A stretch of 15,391 bases of DNA. Origin: Phytohabitans sp036906915. Lineage in GTDB: Bacteria > Actinomycetota > Actinomycetes > Mycobacteriales > Micromonosporaceae. The notes below the pieces were generated by a model that did no database searches, was not told where the DNA came from, and was given only the letters and a program-made list of their open reading frames with translations. The stretch's first letter is position 1. Each line of letters opens with the position of its first letter. The position numbers were made by a program, and so were the translations under genes. Positions 1 to 6,642 of this stretch are shown here, one piece after another. Location: NCBI RefSeq assembly GCF_036906915.1, contig NZ_JBAKHX010000121.1, forward strand, positions 1-15,391. Reading direction: 5' to 3'.

Positions 1-1
1 A

Positions 2-121
2 TCGGACGCGGCAGCGATCGGCGGAGCAGTCCTCGTCCTGCAAAGCGAGCTGACCCTCGCACACTCCCGCCCGGATGACGGGCTGCCGCCGGTGCCCGCC
101 GACACGGGCGAGGCGCCCTGA
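2..121 (+). CDS. C-terminal end of an unidentified protein, cut by the window edge
   Basis: An open frame runs from the first full codon at base 2 to the TGA at 119-121, with actinomycete-like codon use (mostly G or C in third position). It encodes about 39 residues: a small-residue hydrophobic run (AAAIGGAVLVLQ) followed by a polar, proline-rich tail. This is what the last membrane helix and cytoplasmic tail of a permease look like, for example an EamA/DMT-type transporter, but too little is present to name a family. The gene points towards the remains of a RiPP locus on the other strand, so the two converge here. Confidence 0.45.
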   Translation, partial: SDAAAIGGAVLVLQSELTLAHSRPDDGLPPVPADTGEAP

Positions 122-331
122 CCCTGCCTTAGGGCGGCGCGGGTTGAGGATGACCTCCCTCAGGTTCCGCGCGGCGGCAGCGACCACGTGCCGTCCAGCA
201 CCACGAACGTCGGATCGCCGTTGGTCACAACGCGTTCCCATGTTGTACGGGACCCGCCGGGGATTCGAACCTGCGTACTCCCCGCGCCGGATCAGCCAAG
301 CACCAACTCGGCCCGCACGACGACCATGTAC
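122..331. other. Gene-free junk between two converging truncated genes, with a possible IS5-like scrap
   Basis: No full gene is visible. On the minus strand, bases about 187-231 read VVTNGDPTFVVLDGTW. This resembles the first catalytic-Asp segment (FVVLDGT) of IS5-type DDE_Tnp_4 transposases, but the similarity stops straight afterwards. Bases about 255-275 on the minus strand contain GGTTCGAATCC, like a tRNA T-loop, but the stem around it does not pair. The stretch is best read as rearranged debris that replaced the rest of the methyltransferase gene to its right. Confidence 0.3.
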
Positions 332-730
332 TCAAGGTAACGCGGCGTTGTAGCCGGTCCCCGTGCCGATCTCCAGCACGCGTTCGCCGCCGGAGAGGCG
401 CAACGCGTCCAGCATGAGTGCCATGAGCCCCGGCTGTGTCGAACTGGACGTGCCGGTACCCGGCAACGGGCCGCAGTCCGGGTCGGGGCCGAGCGTGTCG
501 TCAAGTTGCGTGGTCAACGTGGTGTCGGCGTACACCCGGGCCCAGTAGTCGGGGTGGGGTGCGTCGATCGCCTGCCACCGCCCGTCCGGCAGCGGCAGGA
601 AGAACGATGGCAGGAACACGTGTCGGGGCACCTCGCCGAACGCTTTCTTCCATGCGGGGTCGGACAGGTGCCCGTCGTGTTCCAACCCGGCCACGAACCG
701 GGCGATGTCCTCGGACCGTTCATCAGTCAT
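332..730 (-). pseudogene. tgmC: Truncated methyltransferase of an ATP-grasp RiPP maturation system (PCMT-like, TgmC type)
   Basis: About 132 residues remain. The ATG at 730-728 begins MTDERSEDIARFVAGLEHDG; a longer reading from 751 lacks support. The N-terminal half matches protein-L-isoaspartate O-methyltransferase-like enzymes that accompany ATP-grasp peptide maturases: AFGEVPRHVFLP, then a long loop, then SAM-binding motif I, VLEIGTGTGYNAAL. The frame stops one codon after motif I, so the rest of the Rossmann fold and the substrate domain are missing and the product cannot be active. The ATG lies inside the end of the upstream maturase gene (8-base overlap, 723-730), a typical sign of translational coupling. 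In intact loci the partner enzymes modify a short precursor peptide; no precursor gene is seen here. The family call is strong, and the choice of TgmC over another PCMT rests on the neighbour. Confidence 0.75.
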
Positions 731-1075
731 TGGTGGCGCCTTCCAGAGCATCGGCGAAAGCAGCGGCTATCGGTAATCCGATTTCGTGTTCTATCCAAGC
801 CCATTGCCCATTCGGGTTCGCCTCCAGAAATACGTGATCGCCGTCCGGGGTAACGACGAAATCCAGTGCGGCGAAACGCAATCGGCGCGCAGCATAAACT
901 GCCGCACCTTGCCCGCCGCATCATCCTGTAGCGTCTCGGCGCTGTATCGAAGATTGCGGTAATCCGCGCGCCAATCCTGGCGGCCTTGTCGCGGTCGCTG
1001 CCCGGCAGCGGCCGCAACAACGCGAACGTGTTCGTGATCCCCAGGTAGGCCGAAGGGCTCGGCACTCCCCTGTGC
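723..1075 (-). pseudogene. tgmB: C-terminal remnant of an ATP-grasp ribosomal-peptide maturase (TgmB, SAV_5884 type), frameshifted
   Basis: The last part reads LRFAALDFVVTPD, then FLEANPNGQWAWIEHEIGLP, ending IAAAFADALEGATND and TGA at 725-723. LEANPNGQW is the metal and ATP-binding end of ATP-grasp enzymes, and the W-x-W-I-E ending is characteristic of the RiPP-modifying branch. The preceding segment (DWRADYRNLRYSAETL, KVRQFM) belongs to the same protein but lies in a different frame, so there is a frameshift near bases 885-895. Another frame change sits near 990-1000, where GSDRDKAAR should join DWRADY. Upstream of about 1075 the similarity ends at a structured GC-rich stretch, so the N-terminal two thirds are lost. 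Known function of the family: ATP-dependent formation of ester or amide crosslinks or other modification on a core peptide. This copy is dead. Confidence 0.75.
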
Positions 1076-1079
1076 CACC

Positions 1080-1294
1080 CACACGGGCAGCTGAGTAACG
1101 ACGCCGCAGGCTTCGCTTCACGCTACGGACCGCTCAGTCGCTCCCCCTATCACAGGGCCTTCGACACTGGGCTCCGACGCCGGGCGTTTCCCCCCAACGC
1201 CGCCAGTCTGCTACCGGGCCTCCCTGGCAGCTACCCGGACCGGACTTCCACCGGCAAGCGACGACGAGCTTACGAACGAAGACCAACCTCCTAC
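1080..1294 (-). ncRNA. Candidate fragment of a group II intron RNA (5' domain-like), no reverse transcriptase ORF
   Basis: Read on the minus strand, the stretch is rich in short pairing elements and has no coding frame. CCGG-TGGAAGT-CCGG forms a small hairpin. It is followed by CCGGGTAGCTGCCAGGGAGG, whose CCGGG can pair with the CCCGG that comes soon after, then by GGCGTT-GGGGGGAAA-CGCC. Later come GAGCGACTGAGCGGTCCGTAG and the GTGAAGCGAAGCCTGCGG region. The order of a GGUGNAAGUCC-like hairpin, a GGUAGC element and G-rich loops with AAAC resembles domain I of bacterial group II introns. No domain V or maturase gene is present, so it is a 5' fragment at most. It begins right behind the MFS stop codon and ends where tgmB similarity begins, so it may mark the breakpoint. 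The identification is from pattern memory and is uncertain. Confidence 0.4.
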
Positions 1295-1298
1295 ACGA

Positions 1299-2573
1299 TC
1301 AACGTTCCTCCGCGTCGTAGGCCGTCGGCTTTGGCGCGTGGTCGGCTGTGGGGGTGGACGATCCGTCGTTGACGGCGAAGATCAGGTAGAGGGCCGGCAG
1401 CCCGGCGACCAGGGTCATCGCGATGGAAGCGGTGACGAGTTGGGTGTGCGCGAGTAGTGGGGTCACGAGCGCGGAACCGAGTGGCGGTGTGGCCTGCATG
1501 AGCGTGCGTAGCGCCGCGAATGCGCGGCCATGGAGTGCAGGTGGGATGCGGCGCATTCGCAGCGACTGCGCCCAGACTGTCATCGGCGCGCTGAGCAGCC
1601 CGATGGCGAAGAATCCCGCGCCGACGAGCAATTGGCGGGGTGTGGCGAGCAGGGCGAGGAAGGCCACGGCGGCCGCGGCCTGGATGACGCCGATGGTTTG
1701 AACCCGTGATCGGCGCGGCTGGTGTTGTCCGGCGAATGCCGCGCCGATGATCTCCCCAGCGGCCATCGCCGAGAGCAGTGCGCCGAGTGCGGCGGCGCCA
1801 CCGGGAAGGTGGTTCTTGGCCAGCCATGGGCCTGTCACCATCAGCATGCCTTCAGCGATGTTGAACGCCATAAATGCGATCGTCGTGGCGACGATCACCC
1901 GGTCCCTGGCAAGGCTGGCCAGCGACGGTGACCGGGACGGTGCGGTGTCGACGGTGTTGCCGTCCGCGGATGCGGGGGCGATCTGTGGTCGTAGCGGTCG
2001 TCGAACCGTCGCGGTAGCCAGCGCGAAGAGCAGAAAGGTCGCGCTGTCGATGAGCAGGACGTTTGCCGCGCCTATCTGGGTAATCAGCAGACCGGCGGCG
2101 GCCGGGCCGACCACGTTGGCGAGGCTGAAGCTCAGCGACTCCAGCGCGTTCGCGGGATCGAGGTCGGTTTCGTCGACGAGTTGCGGGATCGCTGCGGGGA
2201 ACCCGGCCAGCGGCACCATCTTCAGGAGGCCGTATACCGCGGCGACGGTGAAGGGTAGCCAGGCGGGGGTGGCGTCAAGTGCGGCAGTCAGTGGGACGGA
2301 CGCGACAGCGACCGCGCGTAGCAGGCTGTCAGCGATCAACACGGTCCGCTTGTCGAACCGGTCGAGCAGCGGCCCCACGGCCAATCCACCCAGCAGTACC
2401 GGCGCCGTGTAACAGATGCCGAGCAGCCCGAGTTGGGTGGTGCCGCCGGGTCTGGAGAGTACTAGCCAGGACAACGCGACAAACGTCATGCCGTCGCCCA
2501 GCATTGAAATCGTGGCGCCTGTCCACAGGCGACGGAAATCGGGCGTGCTCAGGACATGCAGGTATCGCCCCAT
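1299..2573 (-). CDS. MFS transporter, probable drug or metabolite exporter
   Basis: 424 residues with about 12 predicted membrane helices, the usual size for a major facilitator. The N-terminus MGRYLHVLSTPDFRRLWTGA with SMLGDGMTFVALSWLVL is typical of the MFS_3/EntS-like group. Motif A between helices 2 and 3 is present as GPLLDRFDKR. The following PAAIPQLVDETDLDPANAL and SLANVVGPAAAGLL are also hallmarks of this group. A long polar loop joins the two halves, and the tail is cytoplasmic and polar. The ATG at 2573 is supported by GAGGAG eight bases upstream. The gene follows the Ada/AlkA gene on the same strand after 95 bases, so co-transcription is possible. The substrate cannot be read from the sequence. 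The gene looks intact, although the next sequence downstream is debris. Confidence 0.93.
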   Translation of the reverse strand: MGRYLHVLSTPDFRRLWTGATISMLGDGMTFVALSWLVLSRPGGTTQLGLLGICYTAPVLLGGLAVGPLLDRFDKRTVLIADSLLRAVAVASVPLTAALDATPAWLPFTVAAVYGLLKMVPLAGFPAAIPQLVDETDLDPANALESLSFSLANVVGPAAAGLLITQIGAANVLLIDSATFLLFALATATVRRPLRPQIAPASADGNTVDTAPSRSPSLASLARDRVIVATTIAFMAFNIAEGMLMVTGPWLAKNHLPGGAAALGALLSAMAAGEIIGAAFAGQHQPRRSRVQTIGVIQAAAAVAFLALLATPRQLLVGAGFFAIGLLSAPMTVWAQSLRMRRIPPALHGRAFAALRTLMQATPPLGSALVTPLLAHTQLVTASIAMTLVAGLPALYLIFAVNDGSSTPTADHAPKPTAYDAEER

Positions 2574-2581
2574 CGTGGCTG

Positions 2582-2587
2582 CTCCTC
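2582..2587 (-). promoter_or_regulatory. Ribosome binding site of the MFS gene
   Basis: GAGGAG on the minus strand ends eight bases before the ATG at 2573. It fixes the start of the transporter and shows that this gene, unlike several neighbours, has a conventional leader. Confidence 0.6.
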
Positions 2588-2668
2588 GCGGGGGTCTTCG
2601 GTGCGGGTGTGGTCAGAAGATCATGCTGAACGGGCCTAGTGGGTCGGCATTGTCGTCGCGTACATGCC

Positions 2669-4168
2669 TTACCGCTGTCCCGGCTCGGATGCGGTGGCCC
2701 GGTCACGGGTCGGCAGGATTGCCCACAGGTACATGGCGGCGTACGAACGCCAGGGGCGCCACCGCTGTGAATGAGCGGCGAGTCCGCGTGTGCCGGACGC
2801 CATGCCGAGGTGTCTCGCGGCTTCACGCAAGCCGAGATCGTTGGTCAGGAGGACGTCCGGGTCGCCGAGCGCTCGCATGGCGACGTATCCGGCGGTCCAC
2901 GGCCCGATCCCGGGAATTGCCAGCAGCGTAGCGGTGCACTCCTCCCGGTCCACACCGCGATCGAGCATCATGCGGCCCGCGTCGACGGCCTGAGCCAACG
3001 CGCGCAAGGTGGTCGCGCGGCGCCGGGTCAGCCCGATGGCCTCCAAGTCGGCTTCGGCCAGAGCTCGCGGGGTGGGGAACAGATGCGTCAGCCGATGGTC
3101 CGGAGTCTGGATCGCCTCACCGAAGCGGGCGACCAGTCGGCCGCCGAACGTCCGCGCTGCCGCGAGGGATACCTGCTGACCGAGCACGGCGCGGACGGCC
3201 AGCTCGAACCCGTCCGCGCAACCCGGCACACGCAGCCCCGGCCTGGCCCGGACCAGTGGGCCGATCTGCGGGTCGGCGCCCAACTCGTCGGTGATCGCCG
3301 CCGGATCGGCGTCGAGATCGAAAATCTCCCGACAACGCTGCACAGCGGCGGTCACGTCGCGAGGGTCGGTCAGCGACAACCGCACCGTTGCCACGCCCTG
3401 CCGCGCTGCCTCCGGTACCTGGTCGAACTCCACCGTGACGCACCCGGCACCGCGTGGCAAACGCATGGTCCGCTGGTAGCGGCTCCCGTCGGCCACCTCG
3501 ACGCCGGGAAGTGCGCGAGTTCCCAGCCAGTTCAGCAACGGATCCGACGGCAGCGGAGTCCGGTAACGCAGTCGTAGTACAAGGTGGCCGGCACCCTCGG
3601 CCGGGCCCGCCGGCTTTCCCCGACGCAGTTCGCTTGGTGAGCAGCCGAATGCTGCCCGCATACCCTCGTTGAACTGGCGCACGCTGGAGTAGCCGGCGGC
3701 GAACGCGACCTCGGCCAGCGGCAGCGCGCTGGACTCCACGAGCAGCCGAGCGACCCTGGCCCGGCGGTTGATTGCCAGCATCTGCGGACCGGCGCCCACC
3801 TCCGCCACGAGCTGTCGGTGTAGGTGCCGCTCGCTGACGACGAGTCGACGCGCCAGCCCCGTCACCCCGTCCTGATCCACCGCACCACCGGCGATCAGCC
3901 GCAGTGCTCGGGCCACCAGGTCGCCTCGCACGTTCCACTCCGGCGAACCGGGATCGACGTCGGGGCGGCAGCGTCGGCAGGCCCGGAACCCCGCCGCCTC
4001 CGCTGCCGCCGCAAGCCGGAAGAAACGCACGTTCTCCCGCCGGGGCGTCCGCGAGGGGCAGCTCGGCCGGCAATACACGCTCGTGCTGGTCACCGCGACC
4101 ACGAAACGGCCATCGAACCGTACGTCCCGACTCGACATAGCACGGTAGGAGGTCTCGAAGTCGTACAC
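2669..4168 (-). CDS. alkA: Ada/AlkA fusion: methyl-phosphotriester sensor, AraC-type HTH and 3-methyladenine DNA glycosylase
   Basis: 499 residues, intact. Residues 1-75 are the Ada zinc domain, with four cysteines at C33, C37, C64 and C67 (YCRPSC and ACRRC). In the family one of these takes a methyl group from DNA phosphotriesters and switches the protein into an activator. Residues about 80-182 form an AraC-type helix-turn-helix (ARRLVVSERHLHRQL, then AAGYSSVRQFNEGMRAAFG). Residues about 195-490 are the AlkA glycosylase: VLGQQVS at 329-335, the helix-hairpin-helix LLAIPGIGPWTAGY, and the catalytic aspartate D444 in LTNDLGL, followed by the conserved RWRPWRSYAAMYLW. Known role: it removes alkylated bases and induces the adaptive response. 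The GTG at 4168 gives the usual family N-terminus (SYRAMSSRDVRFDGRF). It lacks the Ada C-terminal methyltransferase domain, as expected for this fusion type. Confidence 0.95.
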   Translation of the reverse strand: MYDFETSYRAMSSRDVRFDGRFVVAVTSTSVYCRPSCPSRTPRRENVRFFRLAAAAEAAGFRACRRCRPDVDPGSPEWNVRGDLVARALRLIAGGAVDQDGVTGLARRLVVSERHLHRQLVAEVGAGPQMLAINRRARVARLLVESSALPLAEVAFAAGYSSVRQFNEGMRAAFGCSPSELRRGKPAGPAEGAGHLVLRLRYRTPLPSDPLLNWLGTRALPGVEVADGSRYQRTMRLPRGAGCVTVEFDQVPEAARQGVATVRLSLTDPRDVTAAVQRCREIFDLDADPAAITDELGADPQIGPLVRARPGLRVPGCADGFELAVRAVLGQQVSLAAARTFGGRLVARFGEAIQTPDHRLTHLFPTPRALAEADLEAIGLTRRRATTLRALAQAVDAGRMMLDRGVDREECTATLLAIPGIGPWTAGYVAMRALGDPDVLLTNDLGLREAARHLGMASGTRGLAAHSQRWRPWRSYAAMYLWAILPTRDRATASEPGQR

Positions 4169-4404
4169 CAGATCATCTTGCCCCAGGCACCGACTGTCGT
4201 CTGGCGGCGATCAGACCAGGCGGTGGCCACAGACCAGCCGTGCCCCGGATCAGCTCTCACATCTGTTCCGGCAACCAACCGGACTGGGTAGCCGCGAGTA
4301 GGCATAGTCCTTGCCTGTCCTGTCGGGCTGCGGGCGTGTTCGTGGTTGTCGTTGATTGCGGCTGGGCTGAGTTCGATGGCTGTCCACACGCGACGCTTGG
4401 GTCG

Positions 4405-4410
4405 TATCAT
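4405..4410 (+). promoter_or_regulatory. Candidate -10 box for a leaderless transcript of the 4418 gene
   Basis: TATCAT ends seven bases before the GTG at 4418. In actinobacteria a TAnnnT hexamer at this distance usually means that the first transcribed base is the start codon. No Shine-Dalgarno sequence is seen in front of this GTG. No convincing -35 box is visible. Confidence 0.4.
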
Positions 4411-4417
4411 CCGCGGG

Positions 4418-5149
4418 GTGGCGGAGTTCGTGCACATCACGGTGGCGCGGTCGGCTGGTCGTATCCAGCGGTCGGGGATCGCCGCCCGTAGCCACGGGCG
4501 CGTCGGTGGTCGGGGTGTGTACTGCATGCCGGTGCTGCCGTCGTTCACGCTGACGTATCAGTGGGTGCGTGAGCTGCGGCGCTGGCATCCGGGCGTGCTG
4601 GTCGCGGTGCATCTGCGGCTGCCCGACGACGAGCCGGTGACCGTCGGCTGCTACAACGCCCCGCCGCGCGAGGTCACTGCCGCGCAGGCGGTCGCGGCGG
4701 TGCGTGAGTTGGACGACCCGCGCGGCTATGAGGTGTTCGTCCCCCGCGCGGTCACCGCCGCCGAGGTACGCCGGATCCGCGACGTGCCGCAAGGTGTCGG
4801 GTGGCGGTACCTGCCGGGAGCCCACGGCCGGCGTCCCTGCCCGTGTCCGGGCTGCCTGCCGCGCGGCGCGTACAAGGTGACCAAGTTGCGCCAGCGGTAC
4901 CCCGACGACGCGCCGCCCAGACCGAAGGGCGAGCTGATGGCGCAGCTACGGTCCGCCACCACCGCCGACGAGATCATCGACGTGCTCTGCGAGCTAGGTC
5001 GCGGCCGGCGCGGCGGCGCCGAGGAACTGGCGTACCTGGCCGACCATCCGGACCCGCATGTACGCGACACCCTCGAAAGCGTGCTGCGCGCGTACCGCGG
5101 ACGCGAAGCGCGGCGGCTGCGCGAGCGGCTACGGACCATCGACTCCTAG
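4418..5149 (+). CDS. Conserved actinobacterial protein of unknown function with a CxCxxC cluster
   Basis: 243 residues from the GTG at 4418. The frame is open further upstream to 4346, but homologues as I remember them begin near VAEFVHITVA, and the leaderless -10 box fits this start. The N-terminal part (HITVARSAGRIQRSGI, GVYCMPVLPSFTLTYQWVRE) looks like a small folded domain that forms strands. The middle has a cysteine knuckle, RRPCPCPGCLPRG, which could bind metal. The C-terminal 60 residues are helical and HEAT-like (EELAYLADHPDPHVRDTLES) and end in a basic tail (REARRLRERLR). There is no signal peptide or membrane helix, so it is likely cytoplasmic. It is divergent from the alkylation-repair gene, and the two share about 250 bases of upstream sequence. 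The function is unknown; metal binding or protein interaction is a guess. Confidence 0.8.
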   Translation: MAEFVHITVARSAGRIQRSGIAARSHGRVGGRGVYCMPVLPSFTLTYQWVRELRRWHPGVLVAVHLRLPDDEPVTVGCYNAPPREVTAAQAVAAVRELDDPRGYEVFVPRAVTAAEVRRIRDVPQGVGWRYLPGAHGRRPCPCPGCLPRGAYKVTKLRQRYPDDAPPRPKGELMAQLRSATTADEIIDVLCELGRGRRGGAEELAYLADHPDPHVRDTLESVLRAYRGREARRLRERLRTIDS

Positions 5150-5288
5150 GACGCTGTCCATGACATTCGAGCCGGCTGTGCAGACGCCGGATTCGAACTC
5201 ATCGCCGTGCGGCCGCTCCCGCTGGACGCGTACTTCCTGCGCGTACGTAAGGCCGGTCGCTGAAGGCCACACAGGACCTCTCCAGGTG

Positions 5289-5693
5289 TCAGCTGTTGTC
5301 TGCGAGGCTGAGTAGGAACGAGCCGCAGCAGCACAACACGATGACGGCCGCGAGTACGCCATACAGGATGTAGGCAGCGGTCAGACCCGGGTGTTTCTGC
5401 GGCTCGAATCCGATCGCGCCGCCGCCGAACGCCCAAACCGGTGCGGCGTAGTGGATTGTCGGCGCATATTGGGTGTTGTCGACGGTAATCGTGGCCGAAC
5501 CAAACTTCCACAGGTAAGGCACGAAGATCTCGACCTGGTGGGTGCTCAACGGGGTGGGGATTACGTTCTCTCCCCACTTGAGGGCGATCGTGTGTCCGTT
5601 GATGACGGCCTTGGGCGCGAACAACGCCAGCATGAACGCCATCCAGTGATACTTCGTGAGAATGCGCAGGTATCCGCCTTGAGGGTTGGTCAC
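5289..5693 (-). CDS. Small membrane-anchored protein with an N-terminal beta-rich domain
   Basis: 134 residues from the GTG at 5693; a second GTG at 5699 is possible and adds two residues. I chose 5693 because a TATGAT box lies eight bases before it. The TGA of the overlapping frame at 5698-5696 excludes nothing. Residues about 25-78 (ALKWGENVIPTPLSTHQVEI, FVPYLWKFGSATITVDN) look like a beta-sandwich of the PEGA-like kind found in actinobacterial surface or envelope proteins. A single strong membrane helix follows near the end (LTAAYILYGVLAAVIVLCCC), with three cysteines in a row at its inner end, then a short tail. It is probably a tail-anchored or type I/II membrane protein. No enzymatic motif is visible and the function is unknown. 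The gene starts inside the end of the broken LuxR gene. Confidence 0.75.
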   Translation of the reverse strand: MTNPQGGYLRILTKYHWMAFMLALFAPKAVINGHTIALKWGENVIPTPLSTHQVEIFVPYLWKFGSATITVDNTQYAPTIHYAAPVWAFGGGAIGFEPQKHPGLTAAYILYGVLAAVIVLCCCGSFLLSLADNS

Positions 5694-5695
5694 GA

Positions 5696-6147
5696 TCACG
5701 GATCATAGCGGTGGGTCGCACTGGTTGGCGGTGCCGACCGCGAGGTGTGCGTGGGGGGCATCTTGTATCCATCGCTGACGATTGTTCTCAGCTTGGTCCG
5801 GCTGGCGATAATGAGCTTCTGGTAGACGTGGACGAGATGGCTGTCGACGGTGCGGGGGACGCCGAGCCGGGTGACGAACTCGCGGCTGGACAGGTCGGCG
5901 GCGAGATGGCGACCTGTCGCTCCCGCGGGGTCAGCACCGTGCCCAGACCATCCAGGTCCAGCAGCGGCGTGCGGGCGCCCTGGCAACCGGCGCGCAGTGC
6001 CGCCGCGCGTTCGGTCGAGCGGCGGGCACGGCTGATCCGGCCGTCGCGGCGGAGAGCGTGGCCGGCTGCGGTCGCGGTCTCGGCCGCCAGCAGCCGGTAG
6101 CCGTGCTCGCCGAGCAGTTCGGTGGCAGGATTCGTACCTACGCGCAC
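5696..6147 (-). pseudogene. C-terminal remnant of a large LuxR-family (LAL-type) transcriptional regulator, frameshifted
   Basis: The upstream part (GYRLLAAETATAAGHALRR, then a basic helix and RAGCQGARTPLLDLDGLG) matches the helical end of LAL or AfsR-like regulators just before the LuxR domain. The HTH follows as VLTPRERQVA, and there the frame breaks near bases 5905-5910. The next frame continues HLAADLSSREFVTRLGV, PRTVDSHLVHVYQKL and ASRTKLR. A single missing base (GCC-ATC where GCC-CAT would restore VAHLAADL) explains it. The recognition-helix turn is also one residue shorter than usual (GVPRTVDSH versus the family GVSxRTVDSH). The ATPase and sensor part upstream is absent. The LuxR call is firm, and loss of function is clear if the base is really missing. 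The stop codon overlaps the start of the next gene. Confidence 0.8.
5702..5707 (-). promoter_or_regulatory. Candidate -10 box inside the LuxR remnant, driving the small membrane protein
   Basis: TATGAT on the minus strand (read 5707 to 5702) is a near-perfect sigma-70-type -10 box. It ends two bases before GTG 5699 and eight bases before GTG 5693, so a leaderless message would begin at about 5695-5693. It lies within the last codons of the broken regulator, so the promoter may predate or postdate its decay. Confidence 0.4.
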
Positions 6148-6239
6148 GAGCGGTCCACCTGCGGCTGTCGAGCCCGAACCTTGGCCGAGCGCACGTCCCG
6201 GTCACCCGTACGAGGTGCGGCGGGAGAGGCATTGTCCAA

Positions 6240-6255
6240 CTAGGATGGTTCCTAG
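6240..6255. promoter_or_regulatory. Palindromic operator-like site
   Basis: CTAGGATGGTTCCTAG is a perfect 6-base inverted repeat with a 4-base spacer. The symmetry partly continues outside it (GTCCAA against ATGAAC). It stands in an AT-richer patch of an otherwise GC-rich window. The size and spacing suit a dimeric repressor of the PadR, MarR, HxlR or TetR kind. No matching regulator or target gene lies next to it: upstream on the minus strand is the LuxR remnant, so it may be a leftover promoter region. Confidence 0.35.
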
Positions 6256-6370
6256 ATGAACTAAATCGTTCCCGCCCTGAGTTCTGATCGCCTCTTGCAC
6301 TCCGAGGCCAGTCCCCACAAGTTGATTGCCTGGCGGACGACGGCGTTCTCGCAGTGGTTGGAGGCGCGGA

Positions 6371-6607
6371 TTACGGCAGGGACAGTTCCTGGCGTAGGGC
6401 GATCATGTAGTCAGGGTGAAACTCGGGCCTCGGACACAGCCCTTCGTACATGATCGCCGGTGGCTTCGCCTCGGTGACCTCGGTCTGGTAGTCGGCCTCC
6501 GGCTGTCCTGGATCGGCGCGGAGTCCATGCGGGCGGGGGCGGCGGAACCGCGGGCTTGTCATGGGAAGGTGGTGACGGACGCACAGGTCGGTGATGACAG
6601 CTGTCAC
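6371..6607 (-). CDS. Small hypothetical protein or fragment
   Basis: 78 codons from a GTG at 6607 to the TAA at 6373-6371. Third codon positions are mostly G or C, and the last third (AIMYEGLCPRPEFHPDYMIA) has a natural-looking composition, unlike the arginine-rich frames around it. No domain is recognised. The start overlaps a 12-base palindrome, so the true start may be further in, for example the ATG of residue 16. It is divergent from the secreted-repeat gene. It could be the tail of a lost gene rather than a whole one. Confidence 0.35.
   Translation of the reverse strand: MTAVITDLCVRHHLPMTSPRFRRPRPHGLRADPGQPEADYQTEVTEAKPPAIMYEGLCPRPEFHPDYMIALRQELSLP
6595..6606. promoter_or_regulatory. 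12-base perfect palindrome upstream of the secreted-repeat gene
   Basis: TGACAGCTGTCA is its own reverse complement. It is centred about 42 bases before the predicted transcription start at 6643, where an activator or a repressor overlapping the -35 region would bind. It also covers the start of the small minus-strand frame, so it could control both directions. Confidence 0.35.
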
Positions 6608-6630
6608 TGCTCAACGACGATCGCTCTCTC

Positions 6631-6636
6631 TAACAT
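6631..6636 (+). promoter_or_regulatory. Candidate -10 box for leaderless transcription of the secreted-repeat gene
   Basis: TAACAT ends six bases before the ATG at 6643, and no Shine-Dalgarno sequence is present. The spacing predicts that the message starts at or next to the ATG. A clear -35 box is not seen, which would agree with dependence on an activator at the palindrome upstream. Confidence 0.45.
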
Positions 6637-6642
6637 GCGATC

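Noticed and set aside
243..300. tRNA gene on the minus strand (GGTTCGAATCC T-loop)
   Set aside because: The bases next to the loop (GCAGG against CCCCG) do not form a T-stem, and no anticodon arm or acceptor stem can be paired. At best it is a scrap of a tRNA 3' end.
3117..4073. Second frame of 318 codons within the Ada/AlkA gene
   Set aside because: It is a glycine- and arginine-rich alternate frame of the same DNA, whereas the main frame carries all family motifs.
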